A DNA stretch of 10,788 bases from the NCBI GenBank assembly GCA_015223015.1, contig JADFWK010000265.1, positions 1-10,788 on the forward strand, written 5' to 3'. The position numbers and the translations under genes are program-made. Positions within the stretch are counted from its first letter, which is position 1. Every line of letters starts with the position of its first letter. The notes under the pieces are model-generated. The model saw only the letters and a list, made by a program, of their open reading frames with translations, did not search any database and was not told where the DNA came from. Shown in pieces: positions 6,447 to 10,788 of the stretch. Origin of the DNA: Pseudomonadota bacterium (GTDB lineage: Bacteria; Desulfobacterota; DSM-4660; Desulfatiglandales; B25-G16).

Positions 6447-6836
6447 ATGAAAAGCAAAACATACAAACCCGGAGAGATCATAATCCAAGAAGGGGAGATG
6501 GGAAGAGACCTCTATGTTTTAAATGACGGTGTTGTTGAAATATCGACTAAGGAAGACAATGGAAGTTTTATTCTGAACCAAATTGAGCCCCCGCAAATTC
6601 TTGGAGAACTTTCCTTTTTGACTGGTCTTCCGAGGACAGCGACAGCAAAAGCGAAGACAAATGCAGAGGTATATATCTTCAAATACGAGAATTTAGAAGG
6701 GCAAATTGCGGAATTACCGAAAAGCATTAAGCCCATCATGAGTACACTTATTAATCGTGTTAGGGCTCAGGATAGAAGGATTATAGAGTTGGAAGAGGAG
6801 ATGTTAACGTTAAAGAGAAAACTGCTAACATTATAA
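6447..6836 (+). CDS. Single-domain cyclic-nucleotide-binding (CNB) protein
   Basis: This 129-aa protein is one CRP-like CNB domain plus a C-terminal helix. The beta-roll starts at YKPGEIIIQEGE (6-17), with YVLNDGVVEIS (23-33) next. The phosphate-binding cassette is ILGELSFLTGLPRTATAKA (51-69): G53, E54, R63 and T64 correspond to the residues that hold the cyclic phosphate and ribose in CRP and PKA, so nucleotide binding is plausible. Residues about 95-127 form a charged helix with heptad-like Leu/Ile spacing, likely a dimerising coiled coil. There is no HTH, so this is not a CRP-type DNA-binding regulator. It may signal by protein contact. The start follows AAGGAG (6432-6437) at 9 nt. It probably shares the riboswitch-controlled transcript with the 115-aa gene. 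Confidence 0.9.
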   Translation: MKSKTYKPGEIIIQEGEMGRDLYVLNDGVVEISTKEDNGSFILNQIEPPQILGELSFLTGLPRTATAKAKTNAEVYIFKYENLEGQIAELPKSIKPIMSTLINRVRAQDRRIIELEEEMLTLKRKLLTL

Positions 6837-6842
6837 TCTTCC
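6791..6842. repeat. Nested inverted repeat around the CNB stop codon
   Basis: GGAAGA (6791-6796) pairs with TCTTCC (6837-6842), and ATGTTA (6801-6806) pairs with TAACAT (6826-6831). This gives 12 bp with a 4/5-nt internal loop and a 19-nt apical loop. The stop codon at 6834-6836 lies in the internal loop. No U-run follows, so it is not a standard terminator. It might stabilise the end of the message. Confidence 0.35.
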
Positions 6843-6848
6843 ACTTTC

Positions 6849-7139
6849 ATGAACAACTGTTCTACCGCTCACGCCCATCCTTCACGTAATACAGTGACTG
6901 TTTCCACACCTTTTCAGCACGACCAGGAAATCCCTTTCGTAATCAGATCACAGGCGGTGAAACTATATCACTATCGCGCCTTCCCACACAAAACTCTTGA
7001 GCGTTCTGGGGCCTCAGATTCTCACATTGAAATCAAACGTGAAACAGAACCCGTGGTTTTTGTAAGGCAAGCTTTCACATTTACACAAAGAACGGTGAAA
7101 GAAGAGCTACCCACTTATAGAGAATCCGCAAAGAACTAG
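6849..7139 (+). CDS. Hypothetical 96-aa ORF, uncertain
   Basis: A 96-codon frame starts at ATG 6849, 12 nt after the CNB stop and in the same frame as it. There is no clear ribosome-binding site (the upstream bases are CTTCCACTTTC), which argues against independent translation. The N-terminal half is His/Ser/Thr-rich. The second half, from about SDSHIEIKRE to the end, looks more protein-like with alternating charged and hydrophobic residues. No family is recognised and no membrane segment is seen. It might be translated by coupling to the CNB gene, be a degraded gene, or be chance. Confidence 0.35.
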   Translation: MNNCSTAHAHPSRNTVTVSTPFQHDQEIPFVIRSQAVKLYHYRAFPHKTLERSGASDSHIEIKRETEPVVFVRQAFTFTQRTVKEELPTYRESAKN

Positions 7140-7180
7140 CATAGTTTTGGGAGGCACCTAAAGTGGTGTGCTCAGATCTC

Positions 7181-7206
7181 GTTGATCGCCAAACTTTAAG
7201 ATCAAC
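7181..7206. promoter_or_regulatory. Inverted repeat GTTGATC-N12-GATCAAC
   Basis: Perfect 7-bp arms (7181-7187 and 7200-7206) flank a 12-nt centre, about 22 nt before the -35 box proposed for the HDOD gene. The position suits an activator or repressor site. It could also form an RNA hairpin if transcription reads through. Confidence 0.35.
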
Positions 7207-7227
7207 ATCCTCATCGATGCATATCCA

Positions 7228-7256
7228 TTGCGCACAATTAAGAAACGTGGTATAGG
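7228..7256 (+). promoter_or_regulatory. Possible extended -10 promoter of the HDOD gene
   Basis: TATAGG (7251-7256) is preceded by TGG (7248-7250), matching the extended -10 pattern. TTGCGC (7228-7233) lies 17 bp upstream. Each hexamer is only a moderate match. The leader would be about 90 nt and contains a perfect TAAGGAGG (7287-7294) with no start codon at a useful distance. Confidence 0.33.
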
Positions 7257-7351
7257 GAACAGGGTGCTGTATCTAGTTATTGCCCCTAAGGAGGAAGCGG
7301 CCCGCAAACTCCTGGGCTATTGAAGAATTACGGATTGATTGGAGAAATCTG

Positions 7352-8203
7352 ATGGCCGAAAAATCCCTTATTGAGCTCATTGAGGAAACACTTGATCGTG
7401 AAGAGATTGAACTCCCTATCTTTAATCAAGTCGCCCTGAAACTCCAGCAGCAGGTTACAAGGGGCGATTACAGCCTGGCTGAGATTTCCAAAATCATACA
7501 TAAGGATCAGGGACTTGCCTCTGACGTCTTAAAAATGGCCAACTCCGTTTTTTACGCTGGTGTGAAACCTGTCAAAACCATTCAGGAGGCTACCGTGCGT
7601 CTGGGGGGAAAGACTATTTTCAATCTGGTCACGGCAGTAACCCAAAAGCAGCTCTACCGCGTTCACAAAAAGAAATATGATTACTGGGCCAAACCGCTCT
7701 GGAGCCATGCCCTTGGTGTTGCCTATGCTGCTCGCTGGCTTTCACGTCACCTGGGTATGGATCAGTTTGTTGACGAAGCATTTATGGCAGGTCTGCTTCA
7801 TGACACTGGAAAGCTGCTTCTCCTCAAGGTAATCGAGGATCTGGATGGATCTGAAGTAACCCAAGAAGATATCTCAAAAGATCTCGTTGATGATATCTTG
7901 GAAACCATGCACACCTATCAGGGGGAAAGGCTCATGAGACGCATGAATATCCCGGATGTCTATTGCAATGTAGCCAGAATGCACCATGATCCAGAGGTTA
8001 GTGCTGAAGATAGCGTCCTAAACCTAGTAAGATTGGGAAATCTTGCTTGTCGTAAGGTTGGAATTGGGCTTAAACATGATCCTAAGCTCCTCCTTGAGAC
8101 TACATCAGGGGTGATAAACCTCAATGTCACGGAGCGTGTATTGGCTGGCTTGTACGTGAGGTTGGAAGAATATGATCAATGGCTGGGGAAGTTTTTGGCT
8201 TAA
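7352..8203 (+). CDS. HDOD domain signalling protein
   Basis: This 283-aa cytoplasmic protein has an HDOD domain of the HD superfamily (about 20-215). The HDOD start is LPIFNQVALKLQQQV (21-35), followed by DQGLASDVLKMANSVFY (52-68) and the helix around TVRLGG. HD-type metal residues are partly visible as H119 and H150-D151 in GLLHDTGK, with MHHDPE at 210-215. The GYP motif of c-di-GMP phosphodiesterases is absent, so it should not be called an HD-GYP enzyme. HDOD proteins usually act as signalling scaffolds near kinases and motility genes. I chose ATG 7352, which has GGAG (7341-7344) at 7 nt. An in-frame TTG at 7280 would add 24 basic residues that do not look like domain sequence. The hybrid kinase gene follows after 254 nt. 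Confidence 0.92.
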   Translation: MAEKSLIELIEETLDREEIELPIFNQVALKLQQQVTRGDYSLAEISKIIHKDQGLASDVLKMANSVFYAGVKPVKTIQEATVRLGGKTIFNLVTAVTQKQLYRVHKKKYDYWAKPLWSHALGVAYAARWLSRHLGMDQFVDEAFMAGLLHDTGKLLLLKVIEDLDGSEVTQEDISKDLVDDILETMHTYQGERLMRRMNIPDVYCNVARMHHDPEVSAEDSVLNLVRLGNLACRKVGIGLKHDPKLLLETTSGVINLNVTERVLAGLYVRLEEYDQWLGKFLA

Positions 8204-8457
8204 CAGTGATTGAGAGCTCACCTGAGCCATCTCGGTCGAATATCAGTTTTGGGTTCTTTGGGCCTCTATCCCTTTCCTTTGAGTTGGTTTTTCCCATATC
8301 GCCAATTGACCAAACAGGGACTATCCCCAACAAGGTGGAGTCAAGATGCGCTCTGAGCGAGAAACATGCAAGGCCACGTCATAATGAAACTTAACCTATT
8401 GATTTTTAAGCTTCTTGGTAGAACCCCTTCTGGACAGGACAAGAATGGAAGGAAATC

Positions 8458-10545
8458 TTGAACACGGTATACATCATTGACGGGCCCAATAAGGGCACAT
8501 CCTTTAACCTGAATGATGGTATCACTACCATCGGGAGAGCCACTGACAACGATATCTGTCTCTCAGATAGAGGGGTTTCCCGACATCATGGCAAGTTTCT
8601 CAGAAAGGATGATGGGCTCTTTGTTGTAGATCTGAACAGCTTGCACGGCGTTTTTGTTGATGGTGAGAAGATAGAGCCGGACCAAGAAGTGGCTCTCACA
8701 AAAGAGAGCAGTGTGCTTATTGGAAAAACGCTTCTCTCATTTCAAAAGAAACTGTCTAGGGAAAAAGCTAATCAACCATATCCCGTCTATGTGCAGAGAA
8801 AGCTCTTTGATACAACCACGCCCCTGTTGGTAAAGGATAGCACCAGGAGCTATGTCCGCAATTTGGAGTTATTGCTCAAGGTGTCAAATATCTTTGCTCA
8901 ATCCCTTAATATCGATGAGCTTCTCGGTGAGGTAGTAGATCAGATTTTTAGTCATTTGAAGAGAATCGATCGTGGAGCCATATTACTGCTAAACCAGGAA
9001 ACCGGCATCTTGAAAGAGGCGGTTTCAAGGACCAGAATGGAGGACAAAGAAGGCCTCTTTTCTAAAATCAACTATAGCAGGACGATCGTTAACAGAACTA
9101 TACAGCAAGGTAAACCTGTAATGATGTCCGATACCAGCAGCGTGGACAAGGCTGACCTCTCCAACAGCATGGAAAAAATGCATATCATGTCCGTTATGTG
9201 TGTGCCCCTCAAGTACAAAGATAAGGTTGGGGGAGTTATTTATGTGGATTCTCTTGGGGTGCCTGAAGGCCTCGGAAAGAATGACCTCCAGTTACTTGCA
9301 GGCTTGGCCAATACCGCGGCTATTGCCATAGAGAATGCCCGGCTCTATGAGGCGCTGAAGCAAGAGCTAGCTGAGCGCAAGCGCGCAGAAGAAGAAAAAG
9401 CAAAACTGGAGACCCAATTCCAGCATGCCCAAAAGATGGAAGCCCTGGGTACCCTGGCGAGTGGCATCGCCCATAATTTCAATAACATCCTCATGGGTAT
9501 ACAGGGCTACGCTTCGTTAATGCTCATGGACATTGACTCCGGTCATCCCCACTACAAAAGACTAAAGGGCATTGAGCAGCAGGTTCAGAGCGGGTCTACC
9601 CTGACCAAGCAGCTCCTCGGATATGCACGGGAGGGGAAGTATGAGGTCAAACCCATTACCCTGAACCAGATGGTGAAAGAAGTTTCTGACACCTTTGCGA
9701 TGACCAAGAAGGATATCACAGTCCATCTAGACCTTGCTGAAAACCTGCATATAATAAAGGCAGATCAAGGGCAGATCAGACAGACGCTGATGAATCTGTA
9801 TGTAAACGCTGCAGATGCCATGCCTCGTGGTGGAGATATTTTCCTGAAGACTGTGAATGTTGCGGATAGGGATATGAAAGGTAAGCCCTATACACCGAAG
9901 CCAGGAGACTATGTCCTGCTAACCATTACTGACACGGGCATGGGCATGGACAAAAACACCACGGAGCGTATCTTTGATCCGTTCTTTACCACCAAGGGTA
10001 TGAGCAAAGGAACCGGTCTCGGACTGGCCTCGGTGTACGGCATTATCAAGGCCCATGGCGGATACATTGATGTAGACTCCGAGAAGGGACGGGGAACAAC
10101 CTTCAGTATCTATCTGCCAGCCTCAGATACGGAAGGAGGAAAACAGAAGGAAGTCGCCGCAGAAGTACTCAAAGGTAAAGAAGGTGTCCTCCTCGTAGAC
10201 GATGAGGATGTGATTATTGATGTTAGTCGGGAGCTTCTTCAGACACTTGGCTACGAGGTTTACGTGGCCAGAAATGGGAAAGAAGCTATTGACACCTATA
10301 AGGCAAACGAGGACAAGATTGATATGGTCATCCTGGATATGGTTATGCCGGATATGGGCGGCGGGGAGGCGTATGATATAATGAAGGGCATAAACCCTAA
10401 CATTAAAGTCCTCCTCTCAAGTGGGTACAGCATAGATGGCCAGGCAGCCGAGATACTAGATCGGGGGTGCAATGGTTTTATCCAGAAGCCCTTTAATATT
10501 ACGCAGTTATCTCAGAAGTTAAGGGAGATTCTGGAAAAGCAATAG
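8458..10545 (+). CDS. FHA-GAF hybrid histidine kinase with receiver
   Basis: This is a 695-aa soluble protein. The order is: FHA domain (3-97) with IGR (25-27), SRHH (41-44) and DLNSLHGVFVDG (58-69); GAF domain (about 136-297); a charged coiled coil (298-325); a phosphoacceptor helix with GIAHNFNN (H339); an ATPase with N450, DTGMGM (492-497), IFDPFFTTK and KGTGLGLA; and a receiver with D581, D582, phosphoacceptor D627, S655 and K677. FHA domains bind phosphothreonine proteins, so Ser/Thr kinase input is plausible; the usual Asn before Gly is H63. The GAF ligand is unknown. The start is TTG 8458. A stop lies upstream at 8419 and no in-frame ATG precedes the first FHA strand. GGAAGG (8447-8452) gives a ribosome site. 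The kinase-receiver half closely matches that of the PAS kinase. I see no promoter in the 254-nt spacer before it and no terminator after it. Confidence 0.94.
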   Translation: MNTVYIIDGPNKGTSFNLNDGITTIGRATDNDICLSDRGVSRHHGKFLRKDDGLFVVDLNSLHGVFVDGEKIEPDQEVALTKESSVLIGKTLLSFQKKLSREKANQPYPVYVQRKLFDTTTPLLVKDSTRSYVRNLELLLKVSNIFAQSLNIDELLGEVVDQIFSHLKRIDRGAILLLNQETGILKEAVSRTRMEDKEGLFSKINYSRTIVNRTIQQGKPVMMSDTSSVDKADLSNSMEKMHIMSVMCVPLKYKDKVGGVIYVDSLGVPEGLGKNDLQLLAGLANTAAIAIENARLYEALKQELAERKRAEEEKAKLETQFQHAQKMEALGTLASGIAHNFNNILMGIQGYASLMLMDIDSGHPHYKRLKGIEQQVQSGSTLTKQLLGYAREGKYEVKPITLNQMVKEVSDTFAMTKKDITVHLDLAENLHIIKADQGQIRQTLMNLYVNAADAMPRGGDIFLKTVNVADRDMKGKPYTPKPGDYVLLTITDTGMGMDKNTTERIFDPFFTTKGMSKGTGLGLASVYGIIKAHGGYIDVDSEKGRGTTFSIYLPASDTEGGKQKEVAAEVLKGKEGVLLVDDEDVIIDVSRELLQTLGYEVYVARNGKEAIDTYKANEDKIDMVILDMVMPDMGGGEAYDIMKGINPNIKVLLSSGYSIDGQAAEILDRGCNGFIQKPFNITQLSQKLREILEKQ

Positions 10546-10574
10546 GTTTTATTCCCCACTCGTGACTATTGAGC

Positions 10575-10598
10575 CACCAAGGCACAAAGACCCAAAGA
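10575..10598. repeat. Degenerate 8-bp tandem repeat (3 units)
   Basis: CACCAAGG, CACAAAGA and CCCAAAGA follow head to tail, with a weaker fourth unit, GAAGATGA. From memory, degenerate repeats of this CACNAAGR type are common between genes in environmental deltaproteobacterial genomes. They often create false short reading frames, as one does here. Confidence 0.7.
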
Positions 10599-10690
10599 GA
10601 AGATGAATATGAATTAAAAAATGGAGTTTTCTCATTAATGATCCTTAGGCTCATTAATCTCAATGTGCCACGTATCAAAAAGGCTGTAAC

Positions 10691-10788
10691 CGTTCACGAG
10701 TTCACAGGTTCAGGGTTGAACGAAAATCTGAAAAGTCTTACGAGCAAGGTTAACGAAAGAAATGTAACCCTGAACGGTGAACCTTGAA
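10691..10788. repeat. 8-bp repeat array folded as a long inverted repeat
   Basis: Units CGTTCACG, AGTTCACA, GGTTCAGG and GTTGAACG (10691-10722) are followed by their inverted counterparts CCTGAACG, GTGAACCT and TGAA (10769-10788). GTTCAGGGTT (10708-10717) is perfectly complementary to AACCCTGAAC (10766-10775). TTCAC (10701-10705) extends the stem against GTGAA (10777-10781). The spacer is 48 nt. The element runs off the window, so its full extent is unknown. Confidence 0.7.

Larger units (their letters stand above)
7163..7323 (+). pseudogene. Possible small-gene remnant or frameshifted small gene
   Basis: A stop-free frame (7186-7323) encodes 45 residues with protein-like composition, including KINILIDAYPL and VLYLVIAPKEEAARKLLGY, and ends in TGA 28 nt before the HDOD start. 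It lacks an ATG; only TTG 7228 and GTG 7264 are available inside. A different frame opens with GTG 7163 behind GGAGG (7150-7154) at 8 nt and overlaps the first across CAAACTTTAAG. One -1 change there would join them into a protein of about 54 aa. No family is recognised. A decayed gene, a sequencing error or chance are all possible. Confidence 0.22.

Noticed and set aside
7280..7351. N-terminal extension of the HDOD protein from TTG 7280
   Set aside because: ATG 7352 has its own ribosome site, and the 24 extra residues are basic, low-similarity sequence outside the domain.
7352..8203. Reading the HDOD protein as an HD-GYP c-di-GMP phosphodiesterase
   Set aside because: The HDxGYP signature is absent, and the HDOD-specific N-terminal helices are present.
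8179..8394. 71-codon + strand frame over the HDOD stop and spacer
   Set aside because: It overlaps the HDOD 3' end in another frame and has no ribosome site and no recognisable domain.
10569..10787. 72-codon + strand frame at the window end
   Set aside because: Its start lies in the 8-bp CACNAAGR repeat and its end in the inverted repeat. There is no ribosome site, and the first codons are repeat translation.
1..10788. CRISPR array, insertion sequence, tRNA or rRNA gene
   Set aside because: No regularly spaced identical repeats, transposase frame or tRNA/rRNA-like segment was seen on either strand.

Overview
The window looks like chromosomal DNA of a signalling-rich, mid-GC Gram-negative bacterium, most likely a deltaproteobacterium (Desulfobacterota). 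This is an inference from the gene mix (hybrid histidine kinases, an HDOD protein, a lone cyclic-nucleotide-binding domain, a GEMM-type riboswitch) and from the degenerate 8-bp intergenic repeats. No marker gene fixes the taxon. All supported genes lie on the + strand.

Region 1 (1-2455) is metabolic. A divergent phosphoglycerate kinase (326-1672) stands behind a recognisable extended -10 promoter. It is followed after 12 nt by an alpha/beta hydrolase whose nucleophile is cysteine (1685-2455). Region 2 (2456-2779) is a gene-free spacer. It holds a GC-rich hairpin, an 8-bp tandem repeat and a strong sigma70-type promoter (TTGACA-17-TATATT) overlapped by an inverted repeat. Region 3 (2780-5506) is a soluble four-PAS hybrid histidine kinase with a C-terminal receiver.

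Region 4 (5507-7351) is the least ordinary part. A cyclic-di-GMP-I (GEMM-I) riboswitch aptamer (5751-5843) is followed immediately by a 16-bp hairpin terminator (5850-5888). Next come an unrecognised 115-aa protein (5937-6284) and a 129-aa single-domain cyclic-nucleotide-binding protein with an intact phosphate-binding cassette (6447-6836). After these are a doubtful 96-aa frame (6849-7139) and a possible gene remnant (about 7163-7323). Several inverted repeats sit in the short spacers. Region 5 holds an HDOD/HD-domain protein (7352-8203). A 254-nt spacer (8204-8457) follows, in which I see no gene and no convincing promoter. An FHA-GAF hybrid histidine kinase with a TTG start (8458-10545) comes next. 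Region 6 (10546-10788) holds only 8-bp-periodic repeats and a long inverted repeat cut by the window end.

The two hybrid kinases share a closely related kinase-receiver half but have unrelated sensor halves: four PAS domains in one, FHA plus GAF in the other. They bracket a block of second-messenger and regulatory genes. The plausible whole is a signalling island in which a c-di-GMP-controlled transcript, a CNB protein and an HDOD protein sit between paralogous phosphorelay kinases. Neither kinase carries an output domain, so a phosphotransfer protein or response regulator elsewhere would be needed.
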